Origin: CAYWIT01 sp964458415
GTDB taxonomy: Bacteria; Pseudomonadota; Alphaproteobacteria; Micavibrionales; UBA2020
DNA length: 64,000 bases
NCBI GenBank assembly: GCA_964458415.1
Contig: CAYWIT010000015.1
Location: 5,287 to 69,286 of the forward strand
Reading direction: 5' to 3'
In this document: positions 9,094 to 17,886 of the stretch, piece after piece
Numbering within the stretch: position 1 is the first letter of the stretch
Layout: each line of letters opens with the position of its first letter
Program-made: the position numbers and the translations under genes
Notes under the pieces: generated by a model
Told to the model about the DNA's origin: nothing
Databases searched by the model: none
What the model saw: the letters and a program-made list of their open reading frames with translations, nothing else

Positions 9094-10029
9094 TCAGAGG
9101 GGGGGGATTCTAAAGGTGATATTCTCTTTCGTCGTCATGACGGTTTGCAGTGTGACATCAAACAGTTTTCCGGCGCGGGAAATAACGTCCTGAACCAGCG
9201 CTTCCGGCGCCGAAGCACCGGCTGTAATCCCCAGAGTTCGGATGTCCCGGAAGCTTTCCCAGGGAATATCCTCCGCGCTGTCCGCGAGGAGGGCTCTTTT
9301 CGCGCCATAAGCGCGGGCGACTTCCACCAGACGGTTGGAATTGGAGGAATTGGCAGAGCCGATGACGATCAAAACATCCGATCTTTGTGCAATATCCTTG
9401 ACGGCCAGCTGTCGATTGGTCGTGGCATAGCAAATGTCTTCCTTGCGGGAGGTGGTGATATCGGGAAACCGTTTTTTTAATGCCGCGACAATTTCCGCCG
9501 TATCATCAAGGGACAGGGTCGTTTGTGTGATATAGGCGGGTTTGTCCATGGGGGAGAGGGCAAGATTTTCTACCTCAGCCGCCGTTTCGACAAGGATGAC
9601 GGCGCCTTCCGGCAGCTGACCCATGGTGCCGACGACTTCAGGATGGCCCTTGTGCCCGATGAGCAGGATTCTGTGGCCCTGATGATAAAGATTTTCCGCT
9701 TCGCGGTGGACCTTGCTGACCAGCGGACAGGTGGCATCAATCTGGACAAGGCCCTGTTTTGCTGCCGTTTCCGGGATAATTTTGGCGACGCCATGCGCCG
9801 AAAACACAACGGGGGCGCCGGCCGGAACTGCGTCGAGTTCCTTGACAAAAACGGCGCCCTTGGCCTGGAGCATCGCCAGAACATAACGGTTGTGAACGAT
9901 TTCATGCCGGACATAAACAGGCGCGCCATATTTTTGCAGCGCCTGCTCGACGATGCCGATGGCGCGTTCGACGCCGGCGCAAAAACCGCGGGGACTGGCG
10001 AGAAGGATGGTCAGGGGTTGTTTGTTCAT
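9094..10029 (-). CDS. ispH: 4-hydroxy-3-methylbut-2-enyl diphosphate reductase
   Basis: 311-residue IspH/LytB, the last enzyme of the MEP pathway: it reduces HMBPP to IPP and DMAPP with a [4Fe-4S] cluster. The three cluster cysteines are present: Cys17 (GFCAGV), Cys101 (ATCPLV) and Cys200 (DICYAT). The conserved histidines of HEIVHN and GHKGHPEV and the C-terminal TAGASAPE motif are also seen. Full length for the family. With ispA and dxs also in this window, three isoprenoid genes lie within 6 kb. No ribosome site precedes the ATG and the predicted promoter nearly abuts it, so the mRNA may be leaderless. Confidence 0.96.
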   Translation of the reverse strand: MNKQPLTILLASPRGFCAGVERAIGIVEQALQKYGAPVYVRHEIVHNRYVLAMLQAKGAVFVKELDAVPAGAPVVFSAHGVAKIIPETAAKQGLVQIDATCPLVSKVHREAENLYHQGHRILLIGHKGHPEVVGTMGQLPEGAVILVETAAEVENLALSPMDKPAYITQTTLSLDDTAEIVAALKKRFPDITTSRKEDICYATTNRQLAVKDIAQRSDVLIVIGSANSSNSNRLVEVARAYGAKRALLADSAEDIPWESFRDIRTLGITAGASAPEALVQDVISRAGKLFDVTLQTVMTTKENITFRIPPL

Positions 10030-10035
10030 GCGGAA

Positions 10036-10064
10036 AATATAAAGCGGAAGAGGGCTTGAGTCGA
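10036..10064 (-). promoter_or_regulatory. Promoter for ispH, probably leaderless
   Basis: On the minus strand TCGACT (10059-10064) and TATATT (10036-10041) are separated by 17 bases. Transcription would begin about seven bases on, at or next to the ATG at 10029, leaving no room for a Shine-Dalgarno sequence, and none is seen. Confidence 0.5.
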
Positions 10065-10116
10065 GCGGGCTTTCGGCAGTATGGTGTATGACCGGTAAAT
10101 AATGGGAAGAAATGAC

Positions 10117-10620
10117 ATGAAAAAGGCAGTTTTTTCATTGATGGTCGCGTTGCTGCTGGGGGGTTGTGCCGTTACGGCTGAAGAAGGCGGTACGATGTGC
10201 CCTGCCGTGGGTTTATTGCGCGATGCCGATAAAATCGTCTTTTTCAAGGATGCAACGGGGAAAGAGCTTGCGCTGACGGTAGCGCTGGCAAATTTCTATG
10301 GCGGATGTTCCTTGTCACGGAACAATCAGATGGTTTATAGCCTGAGCCTTGATTTTGCTGCCCTGCGGGCGGAGGGCGGTACAGAAAAACGCGTGGAAAT
10401 ACCCTATTTTATTGCCATATTGTCGCCGACAGAAGAGGTCTTGCAAAGGGCGCGGTTTTCCACGATTATCGAAATCGACAACGCTGGAAAAGGCGTCAGT
10501 ACGGAAGAACATGAATTGAAAATACCCATGCCGGATCCTGCGACTGCCGCCCGCTATGAAATTACCGCCGGGTTTATACTGACCCCGGATCAGCTTGAAG
10601 CCAACAGGAGCAAAAAGTGA
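10117..10620 (+). CDS. Small lipoprotein of unknown function
   Basis: 167 residues with a type II signal peptide: MKKAVFSLMVALLLGGC, lipobox LGGC, so the mature protein would be acylated on Cys17 or so and membrane-anchored. The rest is predicted beta-rich with two further cysteines (TMCP and GGCS). The start at 10117 is preferred to 10102 because GGGAAG precedes it and it gives a clean signal peptide. The stop codon overlaps the GTG of gmhA (GTGA), indicating translational coupling with an LPS heptose gene, so an envelope role is likely. The product resembles short alphaproteobacterial lipoproteins but I cannot assign a family. Confidence 0.85.
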   Translation: MKKAVFSLMVALLLGGCAVTAEEGGTMCPAVGLLRDADKIVFFKDATGKELALTVALANFYGGCSLSRNNQMVYSLSLDFAALRAEGGTEKRVEIPYFIAILSPTEEVLQRARFSTIIEIDNAGKGVSTEEHELKIPMPDPATAARYEITAGFILTPDQLEANRSKK

Positions 10621-11255
10621 CCTCAGCCCCCCTTGATCTGAACCAGTTCTGGATTTCCGAATTCGACGAACATGCCGCTGTCATGGAATCGACACGGGAA
10701 AATTTGCCGGAGGTTTTTGCACGTCTGCTGCAGACGGCGGAAGATACCATCCGTGCCGGCGGAAAAATTATTTTCTTTGGCAATGGCGGCAGTGCGGCGG
10801 ACGCGCAGCATCTGGCGACGGAACTGACCGTGCGCTATCGCAAGGACCGGGCGCCGATTGCGGCGCTGGCGCTGACAACCGATACATCGGCGCTGACGGC
10901 GATCGGCAATGATTTTGGTTTCGATCATCTTTTCGCCCGGCAGCTGGCAGCGGTTGGCCGGCGGGGGGATCTGGTGATCGCGATTTCAACGTCCGGCAAT
11001 AGTCCGAATGTTTTGCTGGCGCTGGAAGAAGCGCAGCGTCTTGGGATTACAACGGTAGGCTTCACCGGTAAAACGGGGGGAAAAATGGCGGGACGTTGCG
11101 ATATTTTGCTTAATGTTCCGTCAACGACCACGGCCCGCATACAGGAAATGCACATCACTTTGGGCCAGATGCTTTGCGGGGCGCTGGAAATCAGGCTTGG
11201 CCTTGTTTCCGAAGAGGGTAATGATGCGGCAACAGCCAAGGCGGCAGTCGCCTGA
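10617..11255 (+). CDS. gmhA: Phosphoheptose isomerase (SIS domain)
   Basis: 212-residue GmhA, converting sedoheptulose 7-phosphate to D-glycero-D-manno-heptose 7-phosphate, the first step of ADP-heptose synthesis for LPS inner core. SIS-domain motifs GNGGSAAD (55-62) and STSGNS (124-129) bind the phosphosugar; the region RIQEMHITLGQ carries the family's catalytic Glu/His. The GTG start overlaps the previous stop by four bases with AGGAG just upstream. SIS proteins can be confused with DiaA, but the length and motif spacing favour GmhA. Confidence 0.9.
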   Translation: MTSAPLDLNQFWISEFDEHAAVMESTRENLPEVFARLLQTAEDTIRAGGKIIFFGNGGSAADAQHLATELTVRYRKDRAPIAALALTTDTSALTAIGNDFGFDHLFARQLAAVGRRGDLVIAISTSGNSPNVLLALEEAQRLGITTVGFTGKTGGKMAGRCDILLNVPSTTTARIQEMHITLGQMLCGALEIRLGLVSEEGNDAATAKAAVA

Positions 11256-11269
11256 GACGGAGATAAACT

Positions 11270-11518
11270 ATGGCAAAAGAAAATAGCGCGCTGGAGAATT
11301 TAAGTTTTGAAGAGGCGCTGGCGGAGCTGGAAAAAATTGTCCGGCAGCTGGAAAGCGGGGCAGCGGATCTTAAGGCTTCGATTGAATCCTATGAGCGCGG
11401 CATGGCGCTGAAATCATTTTGCGAGTCACGCCTGAAAGAAGCGCAAAGCCGGATCGAGAAAATCACGGCTGTCACCGAGGGCCGCGCTGTAACGGAACCC
11501 TTCAGTCTTTCTGAATAA
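11270..11518 (+). CDS. xseB: Exodeoxyribonuclease VII small subunit
   Basis: 82 residues, entirely helical and typical of XseB: LSFEEALAELEKIVRQLESG, then the SIESYERGMAL helix and a C-terminal coiled coil. It partners XseA (not in this window) in degrading single-stranded DNA. It sits 14 bases after gmhA and 102 bases before ispA; xseB-ispA adjacency is conserved in many proteobacteria. Confidence 0.95.
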   Translation: MAKENSALENLSFEEALAELEKIVRQLESGAADLKASIESYERGMALKSFCESRLKEAQSRIEKITAVTEGRAVTEPFSLSE

Positions 11519-11620
11519 TGCTTAAAAACCTTCCCCTTTTGGGCGCGGATCGGGTATAACTGAACACAGAAAATTAGCGATCAGCTTTTCGATAAATTTT
11601 TTGATGCAAGGGGATACCGA

Positions 11621-12526
11621 ATGCCATCACCACGCGAGGCCTCGCCGAAACTCCAGCAGGCGATGGAGGATTGTAGGGAAAATGTCAACCGCACCATGGT
11701 TAGTCTTCTCCCGGAGACGGATCTTGCCGAAGCGCCCCTGTTCGAGGCCATGCGCTATGCCGTGCTTTCGGGCGGAAAAAGATTGCGGCCTTTTATGGTG
11801 ATGGAAGGCGCGCGCGTTTTCGGCGTGGATAACGGTCGCGCGCGGCGCGTGGCGGCGGCGGTTGAATTCGTGCATGCCTATTCTCTGGTGCACGACGACC
11901 TGCCCGCAATGGATAATGCGGAAACAAGGCGCGGCAAACCTTCCCTGCACAAGGCCTATGACGAGGCAACGGCCATTCTGGCGGGGGACGCGCTGATGAC
12001 TCTGGCCTTCGAGGTTCTTTCCAATCCGGAAACGCATGAGGACCCGCGCGTGCGGATCGAGCTTGTTTCCAATCTGTCCAGCGCCTCTGGGATGCACGGC
12101 ATGGTCGGCGGGCAGATGCTCGACATGATCGGGGAAAAACAGGAATTTGACGTCGGCACGATCAGCCGCCTGCAGCGGCTTAAAACCGGTAAACTCATTG
12201 CGTTCTGCTGCGAAGCGGGGGCGATTCTCGGTCGGGCCAATCCGGCCCATCGTCAGGCGCTGCGGAATTACGCGCACGATCTCGGGCTGGCCTTTCAGGT
12301 GACGGACGATTTACTGGATGCCGAAGGCAATCCGGCGATGATGGGCAAACCGACCAATCAGGACAGCAAAAAGGCAACCTTTGTCACGGCGATGGGCCGC
12401 GAACAGGCCCGCATGCGCGCGGAAATGCTGGTGGAACAGGCGATTCGCCATCTGCACATCTTCGATGACGGGCGCGTGGATTTGCTCAAGGATCTTGCCC
12501 ATTACGTGCTGGAGCGGCGGGTATAG
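11621..12526 (+). CDS. ispA: Polyprenyl (farnesyl) diphosphate synthase
   Basis: 301-residue short-chain trans-prenyltransferase building farnesyl diphosphate from DMAPP and IPP. First Asp-rich motif DDLPAMD at 92-98 with the following ETRRG; second DDLLD at 229-233; IPP-binding GGKRLRP at 51-57. Two bulky residue positions before the first motif (HAYSLVHDD) fit a C15 product. The start at 11621 follows a ribosome-site-like AAGGGG. Its last 25 bases overlap the 3' end of the convergent Nudix gene. Confidence 0.94.
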   Translation: MPSPREASPKLQQAMEDCRENVNRTMVSLLPETDLAEAPLFEAMRYAVLSGGKRLRPFMVMEGARVFGVDNGRARRVAAAVEFVHAYSLVHDDLPAMDNAETRRGKPSLHKAYDEATAILAGDALMTLAFEVLSNPETHEDPRVRIELVSNLSSASGMHGMVGGQMLDMIGEKQEFDVGTISRLQRLKTGKLIAFCCEAGAILGRANPAHRQALRNYAHDLGLAFQVTDDLLDAEGNPAMMGKPTNQDSKKATFVTAMGREQARMRAEMLVEQAIRHLHIFDDGRVDLLKDLAHYVLERRV

Positions 12527-12942
12527 GCCGCCAGCGCTTGCAAGACAAAAGGCGCAGAATTTTCCGCAGTGATTTTGTGGGGAGGTAGCCAGAGGCAGCC
12601 GGCGCTATCGTCGGTGCCGTTTGATATTTCTCTGGGGGTTCCGGCGATGGTCGTTAGATAAATGCAACCGATATGGCGCAAAACTATCATTTCTTCTTTT
12701 CTGCAGTGGGGATAGAGCGTACTAAAAGTCCCCAGTTGCTGCATATTCAGGACGGTACAGTCCGTTTCTTCAAGGACTTCGCGGCACAGGGTTTGTTCTA
12801 AAAGCTCGTGCGCCTCCATACTGCCGCCGGGGAGGTCGTATAGGCCTGTATAACAACCGAGCGCTTTTTTAATTAAAAGAATACAGCCATCAAGTGGGTG
12901 GACAATCAGGGCATAAACACCGAAATGTGACTCATAGGACAT
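12502..12942 (-). CDS. Nudix hydrolase
   Basis: 146-residue Nudix pyrophosphohydrolase. The full Nudix box is present: Gly40, Glu46, Arg54-Glu55, Glu58-Glu59, giving the Mg2+ site that cleaves nucleoside-diphosphate-X substrates. LPGGSMEAHE and the N-terminal strand FGVYALIV are typical. The substrate is not predictable. Located on the opposite strand between ispA and dxs, next to a co-directional ankyrin gene 12 bases upstream; the pair interrupts an otherwise common isoprenoid gene order. Confidence 0.92.
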   Translation of the reverse strand: MSYESHFGVYALIVHPLDGCILLIKKALGCYTGLYDLPGGSMEAHELLEQTLCREVLEETDCTVLNMQQLGTFSTLYPHCRKEEMIVLRHIGCIYLTTIAGTPREISNGTDDSAGCLWLPPHKITAENSAPFVLQALAAYTRRSST

Positions 12943-12954
12943 TGGCTGGCGACA

Positions 12955-13422
12955 TTAATGATTTCTATCGAGACGGAGCGGTTTGAAAGCCTTGATCGGG
13001 CGGAAAATTTCTGCCTGAAAGGCGCGGCTGATTTCTTCATCGCGGCACCGCTTCCTGAGGGCGGCTTTTTCTTCGTGCATCTCCTCGATGGTTTTTGCGA
13101 AATTTTTGTAATGGTGAAGGCTGGCGATATCAAGAACGCTCTTGCCATCACGGTTCAGGGCTTCGGGTCTGGCGCCTTTTTCCAGCAGGTGGTCAATGAC
13201 CGGGAGCTGGCCGTAACGCGCCGCCCACATCAGGCCTGTCCAGCCGTTGCCGTAGCTGAGGGTGGCATCGGCAGCATCCGGATAACGTTGGAGAAAGCCT
13301 TGGATATAGTCAAGATTGCCGCACATCGCGGCAATGGCGAAATAGCGCGTTTCATCGTTGGAGGGGCGCTTGTCGGCGGCCTTGTCGAATTCCGGCTGTA
13401 AATCGGTATCGTGAAAGGTCAT
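12955..13422 (-). CDS. Small ankyrin-repeat protein
   Basis: 155 residues, cytoplasmic, no signal peptide or membrane helix. Two to three ankyrin repeats lie at about 24-110, the clearest being GWTGLMWAARYGQLPVIDHL followed by LLEKGARPEALNRDGKS. The C-terminal 45 residues are a charged helix. It begins near an AT-rich inverted repeat and shares its upstream region with dxs. Partner unknown. Confidence 0.85.
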   Translation of the reverse strand: MTFHDTDLQPEFDKAADKRPSNDETRYFAIAAMCGNLDYIQGFLQRYPDAADATLSYGNGWTGLMWAARYGQLPVIDHLLEKGARPEALNRDGKSVLDIASLHHYKNFAKTIEEMHEEKAALRKRCRDEEISRAFQAEIFRPIKAFKPLRLDRNH

Positions 13423-13555
13423 GACGAGTCTCTACATAAATAAAAACATGCATTATGTTACCACAATGCTAGCATAATTGAAAGAAAAATATGGCCTTAT
13501 CTTCCCTTTAAAATTTTCCAAAATAAGTATATAACAACGGGAAAAGGATGAAAAC

Positions 13556-15475
13556 GTGCCGCAAACTCCATTTCTGGATCAGGTTGACCTTCCTGCCGAC
13601 ATTAGAAAACTGGACAGAAAAGATCTGCCCGGACTGGCGGATGATGTGCGCCGTGAAATGGTCGAGGCGGTTTCGATCACCGGCGGACATCTTGGTGCCG
13701 GGCTGGGTGTGGTCGAGCTGACCGTTGCGCTGCATTATATCTTTAATACGCCGCAGGACCGGCTGATCTGGGATGTGGGTCATCAGGCCTACCCGCATAA
13801 AATCTTAACCGGGCGGCGCGATCGTATTCGGACGCTGCGCCAACCGGAAGGCTTGAGCGGATTTACGAACAAAAGTGAAAGTATCTATGATCCCTTTGGA
13901 GCGGGCCACAGCTCGACGTCGATTTCTGCCGGATTGGGGATGGCGGTTGCGGCGGGATTGGCGGCGCAGGAAAATAAAGTTATCTGTGTGATTGGCGATG
14001 GCGCGATGAGCGCCGGCATGGCCTATGAGGCGATGAATAATGCCGGCCATTTGAAAAGCCGGCTGATTGTGATTCTGAATGACAATGACATGTCGATTGC
14101 GCCGCCGGTCGGCGCGATGAGTGCTTATCTTTCGCGCCTGATTTCCTCCAAGCCGTTTTTGGGGATGCGCGAGTTGGGCAAGAAAGTGACCGGAAAATTG
14201 CCGCCGCCGCTGCAAAAGGCGGCCCAACGGGCGGAAGAATACGCGCGGGGCATGGTGACGGGCGGCACCTTATTCGAGGAACTGGGATTTTATTATGTGG
14301 GTCCGATCGACGGGCATAATCTTGATCATCTTTTGCCCGTGCTTGAAAATGTGCGGGACAGCAATCATGATGGCCCGATTCTCGTTCATGTCGTGACAAA
14401 AAAAGGCCATGGCTATTCTCCGGCCGAGAAGGCGCCGGATAAAATGCATGGCGTTACGAAATTTGATGTCGTGACGGGGGCGCAAAGCAAGCCAAAAACA
14501 AATGTCCCCAGCTATACGGGCATTTTTTCCGAGAGCCTGTTGCAGGAAGCGCGGCTTGATGACAGGATTGTCGCCATTACCGCGGCGATGCCGGCGGGCA
14601 CAGGGCTGGATGCTTTTGCCAAAGAATTTCCTGATCGCTTTTTTGATGTCGGCATTGCCGAACAGCATGCGGTGACTTTTGCGGCGGGATTGGCCAGCGA
14701 AGGGTTTAAGCCGTTTTGTGCGATTTATTCAACGTTTTTGCAGCGCGCCTATGACCAGATCGTGCATGATGTCGCGTTGCAGCGCTTGCCGGTGCGTTTC
14801 GCGCTGGATCGGGCCGGACTTGTCGGGGCTGACGGCGCCACCCATGCGGGGGCTTTTGATATTGCCTATCTGGGCTGTGTGCCGAATATGGTGTTGATGG
14901 CAGCCGCAGACGAAGCCGAATTGAAACATATGGTGGCGACGCAGGTTGCTTATGAGGCGGGGCCATCTGCGCTGCGTTATCCGCGCGGCGAGGGAACCGG
15001 TGTGACACTGCCGGAAAAAGGCCTGCCGCTTGAAATTGGCAAAGGCCGGATTGTGCGTGAGGGAACAAAAATTGCCTTGCTGAGCTATGGCACGCGGCTG
15101 GCAGAATGTCTGCTGGCAGCGGATCAGCTTCAGACCATGGGGCTGTCAACAACGGTGGCGGATGCGCGTTTTGCCAAGCCGCTGGATCAGGATCTCGTCG
15201 CGCGGCTGGCGCGGGAACATGACGTTCTGTTGACGGTGGAGGAAGGGGCGATGGGGGGATTTGGCGCTTTTGTGCTGCATTATCTGGCACAGGCGGGCAG
15301 GCTGGATAGCGGGCTGAAGATCAGGACTTTGACTTTGCCGGATATCTTTATCGAGCAGGGTCTCCCGCAGAAACAATACGAGCAGGCGGGTTTGAACGCC
15401 GTGCAGATTGTTATGACGGCTTTGGCGGCGCTGGGTCGCGGAGAACAGGTTTGTTCTGGTGAGAAGGCCTTTTAA
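13556..15475 (+). CDS. dxs: 1-deoxy-D-xylulose-5-phosphate synthase
   Basis: 639-residue DXS, the first MEP-pathway enzyme: thiamine-diphosphate-dependent condensation of pyruvate and glyceraldehyde 3-phosphate. GDGAMSAGMAYEAMNN with the downstream NDNDMSI forms the ThDP motif; WDVGHQAYPHKILTGR, GHSSTSIS and DVGIAEQHAVTFAAGLA are characteristic. The start is GTG at 13556 with AAAGG shortly upstream; the nearby ATG at 13548 is out of frame. Full length. Separated from ispA by the inverted Nudix/ankyrin pair. Confidence 0.96.
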   Translation: MPQTPFLDQVDLPADIRKLDRKDLPGLADDVRREMVEAVSITGGHLGAGLGVVELTVALHYIFNTPQDRLIWDVGHQAYPHKILTGRRDRIRTLRQPEGLSGFTNKSESIYDPFGAGHSSTSISAGLGMAVAAGLAAQENKVICVIGDGAMSAGMAYEAMNNAGHLKSRLIVILNDNDMSIAPPVGAMSAYLSRLISSKPFLGMRELGKKVTGKLPPPLQKAAQRAEEYARGMVTGGTLFEELGFYYVGPIDGHNLDHLLPVLENVRDSNHDGPILVHVVTKKGHGYSPAEKAPDKMHGVTKFDVVTGAQSKPKTNVPSYTGIFSESLLQEARLDDRIVAITAAMPAGTGLDAFAKEFPDRFFDVGIAEQHAVTFAAGLASEGFKPFCAIYSTFLQRAYDQIVHDVALQRLPVRFALDRAGLVGADGATHAGAFDIAYLGCVPNMVLMAAADEAELKHMVATQVAYEAGPSALRYPRGEGTGVTLPEKGLPLEIGKGRIVREGTKIALLSYGTRLAECLLAADQLQTMGLSTTVADARFAKPLDQDLVARLAREHDVLLTVEEGAMGGFGAFVLHYLAQAGRLDSGLKIRTLTLPDIFIEQGLPQKQYEQAGLNAVQIVMTALAALGRGEQVCSGEKAF

Positions 15476-15523
15476 GCCGTTTTTTTTCAGCAATACAACA
15501 TTGATTTCATTATAGATTTTCGC

Positions 15524-15553
15524 TTGACGGCGGCTTTAAAAATATGCTATAAT
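15524..15553 (+). promoter_or_regulatory. Strong sigma70 promoter
   Basis: TTGACG at 15524-15529 and a perfect TATAAT at 15548-15553, spacer 18. Transcription should begin near 15560, downstream of the ATG at 15555, so translation of the next gene must start at the ATG at 15573, which has AAGGTG just before it. Confidence 0.75.
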
Positions 15554-15572
15554 TATGAAAATTAAGGTGCAT

Positions 15573-16547
15573 ATGTTTACTAAACTAAAAAATACCTTCA
15601 GCCAGATCATCAACGGTTCGCATAAAGCGTGCCGCGTGGAGATCATGCGCAATCTTTCCGTGCTGCCGGAGGGCAAAGCGCTGATTGATCTTGCCGCGCA
15701 AAACGGCATCGCCATTCATGTGGTCGGGGAGCTGGGGGGATTGCACGGCCTGTTTGAGAAAGATGCGGTCTATGTGCTAAATACCGGCAATCCCGCCAAA
15801 ATGACTTTGACGCTGGCGCACGAGTTGCACCATGCGCGACAATTCGCGGAAATGGGAATAGCCGATCCCTGCGCGCCCTTGTCTTCTGAAGAAATCCGAT
15901 CCTTGCATATTCAGCGGCTGATGATCGAGGCGGATGCCTTTACGACGGAAGCCATGCTGGCGCTCCGGTTTCTGAAAGCGGGCCAGCTTGCCTATCTTAA
16001 ATGCATTCTCGAATCAAACGCGCCGCCCTATACCGTCATGCAGGATTTTTTTGCAGCAAGGCCTTATGGCGCGGATACGGACGAAGCCTCTTACCGGCGC
16101 GCTTTGTTTACCGAGGTGATGTTGCGGGGGCTTCCCCATTATAAGAGCGGTTATTTTTCTTCCCTTGCGGGAGCGGTAAAAAAATCTGATTTACAGGGCC
16201 TGCGGGAAGAACGGGGAAAAGCGTCTCAACGCGTTTCCGGTTTTCCGCTTCCTGCCGGAATTGCCGTTTCATATGGATTTGCAGCGGCGGGAGAAACGTC
16301 TGTGCGGGCACTTTCCACGGCGTTTTTGCAAACGCTGCCGGTCTGGGAACGAAAAACGTTGCGCTTGATAGAACAGGTGGTGACACGGGCGGAGAGGGTA
16401 ACGGAAATGGAATTCCGGGTTCTGCGTGACGAAATTGTCCGGCGGTGTGAAGAGCATAGTATGGAAGAGGACCCAAATTATTCATTTTCACCGTCACGAC
16501 GGCGCACACAGGCGCAACACAAAATCCGGCAACGGACAACTCTATAA
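15573..16547 (+). CDS. Putative HExxH metallopeptidase (DUF6782-like)
   Basis: 324 residues. A zinc-metallopeptidase motif, LAHELHHARQF, places His83, Glu84 and His87 in a helix following a beta strand (DAVYVLN). A third ligand could be Glu107 or Glu109 region or the downstream EADAFTTEA helix, which fits the E-x-x-x-D glutamate of gluzincin-type enzymes. The overall pattern (ALIDLAAQNGI, LNTGNP, HELHHARQ, EADAFTTEAMLA) resembles the family I know as DUF6782, recalled rather than searched. No signal peptide, so probably cytosolic or secreted by a non-Sec route. The last 30 residues are basic and low-complexity. A shorter relative without HExxH lies at 58437. Confidence 0.7.
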   Translation: MFTKLKNTFSQIINGSHKACRVEIMRNLSVLPEGKALIDLAAQNGIAIHVVGELGGLHGLFEKDAVYVLNTGNPAKMTLTLAHELHHARQFAEMGIADPCAPLSSEEIRSLHIQRLMIEADAFTTEAMLALRFLKAGQLAYLKCILESNAPPYTVMQDFFAARPYGADTDEASYRRALFTEVMLRGLPHYKSGYFSSLAGAVKKSDLQGLREERGKASQRVSGFPLPAGIAVSYGFAAAGETSVRALSTAFLQTLPVWERKTLRLIEQVVTRAERVTEMEFRVLRDEIVRRCEEHSMEEDPNYSFSPSRRRTQAQHKIRQRTTL

Positions 16548-16551
16548 TAAA

Positions 16552-17886
16552 TCAGGTTCCGGCGACGGTCATGCCGTCAATGCGCAGCGTCGGGGCGTCG
16601 ATGCCATAGCGGTGTGATAGATCATTGGCTGGCGCCAGATTCATCCACATCTCCAGAATATTTCCGGCAATGGTCATTTCGCTGACAGGATATGCGATCT
16701 TGCCGTTTTCGATCCAGAAACCGCGGGCCCCGCGGCTGTAATCACCGGTAACAATATTGGCGCCCGACCCCATCATTTCCGTCACGAAAAACCCCTCTTC
16801 AATCTCGGCGACAAGTTCTTCCGGTGATTTTGGCCCAGGGAGCATGTAAAAGTTTGCAGGACGCGGTGACGGGGGCGCGCTGGTGCCACGGCTGGCGTTT
16901 CCGGTGGAGCGCAGGCCGAGCTGCCGGGCCGAGGCAAGATCCAGCAGCCATCCGGTCAGAACGCCGTTCTCAATAATGGTGCGCTTGCAAGGCGCAAGGC
17001 CTTCCGCGTCAAAAGGATGAGAGCGGGCCCCGCGTCGTAGAAAGGGATCGTCGATAATGCTGACATTATCCGGCATTATTTTCGCGCCCATTTTGTCCTT
17101 GAGCAGGGTCGTGCCGCGGGCGACGGCGCCGCCGGAAATGGCGCTGGCAAGCGAGCCGATCACACCGCCGGAAACACGGTTTTCGAAAATAACGGGCAGT
17201 TGGCGGGTTTTGCCTTTGCGGGGGTTCAGGGCGCGGACCGCACGAGTCCCCGCCGCGTGGCCGATTTCTGCGGCGGAGCGCAGGTCCTTGAAAAAGGTGG
17301 TTGAATCAAAATCATAATCGGTTTCCATGGCAGTGCCGGTGCCCGCAATGATCGAGACGGAGAGGTTGAAGCCCGATGACGAAAAACCGCCTTTAAAGCC
17401 GTTGGTGGCCAGATAAAAAACGGCTTCCTGACCTTGGCTGGCTTCTGCGCCATCCGAATTTGTCACGCCACTGACAGCGCGCGCCGCATTTTCTGCTTCA
17501 TCGGCCAGCGCATTCATTTTTTCAATGGAGAGTTCGGTTGAATCATAGAGGTCCAGATCAGGGAGGCTGGTGGCCAGCTCGTTTTCCGCGGCAATGCCGG
17601 CAAAGGGATCCTCCGGAACGGCCCGGGCCATGGTGACAGCGCGTTCGGCCATGAAAAACAAGGCGTCTGGCGCAATATCCGCCGAGGACACGATGGCCTG
17701 CCGCTGTCCGACGAGCACGCGTAATCCCACTTCCGATTCTTCGGATCTGGTCAGCGATTCCTGTTTTCCCAGACGGCGCGTCACGGCCAGGGAAGTGGAT
17801 TCGCAAAGGACAATGTCGGCAGCATCGGCGCCAAGCGTTTTTGATTTTTTAAGGATGTCTTCGAGTAGCTGAAACCGTGTTTCCAT
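16552..17886 (-). CDS. pmbA: TldE/PmbA metalloprotease-family protein
   Basis: 444 residues matching the PmbA/TldE subunit of the TldD/TldE heterodimeric protease that matures modified peptides such as microcins. Recognisable are ADAADIVLCES, ESEVGLRVLVG, LATNGFKGGFSSSGF, NASRGTSAPPSPRPANFYM and the C-terminal GDYSRGARGFWIENGK and GNILEMW. TldE lacks the HExxH of TldD, and none is seen here. TldD itself is not in the window. The start overlaps the stop of the upstream receiver-like gene by one base (TGATG). Confidence 0.92.
   Translation of the reverse strand: METRFQLLEDILKKSKTLGADAADIVLCESTSLAVTRRLGKQESLTRSEESEVGLRVLVGQRQAIVSSADIAPDALFFMAERAVTMARAVPEDPFAGIAAENELATSLPDLDLYDSTELSIEKMNALADEAENAARAVSGVTNSDGAEASQGQEAVFYLATNGFKGGFSSSGFNLSVSIIAGTGTAMETDYDFDSTTFFKDLRSAAEIGHAAGTRAVRALNPRKGKTRQLPVIFENRVSGGVIGSLASAISGGAVARGTTLLKDKMGAKIMPDNVSIIDDPFLRRGARSHPFDAEGLAPCKRTIIENGVLTGWLLDLASARQLGLRSTGNASRGTSAPPSPRPANFYMLPGPKSPEELVAEIEEGFFVTEMMGSGANIVTGDYSRGARGFWIENGKIAYPVSEMTIAGNILEMWMNLAPANDLSHRYGIDAPTLRIDGMTVAGT

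Noticed and set aside
13548..13550. ATG just upstream of dxs as its start
   Set aside because: Out of frame with dxs (eight bases from the GTG at 13556).
15555..15572. Upstream ATG of the metallopeptidase-like gene as its start
   Set aside because: It lies one base after the -10 box and would not be transcribed from that promoter; 15573 has the ribosome site.
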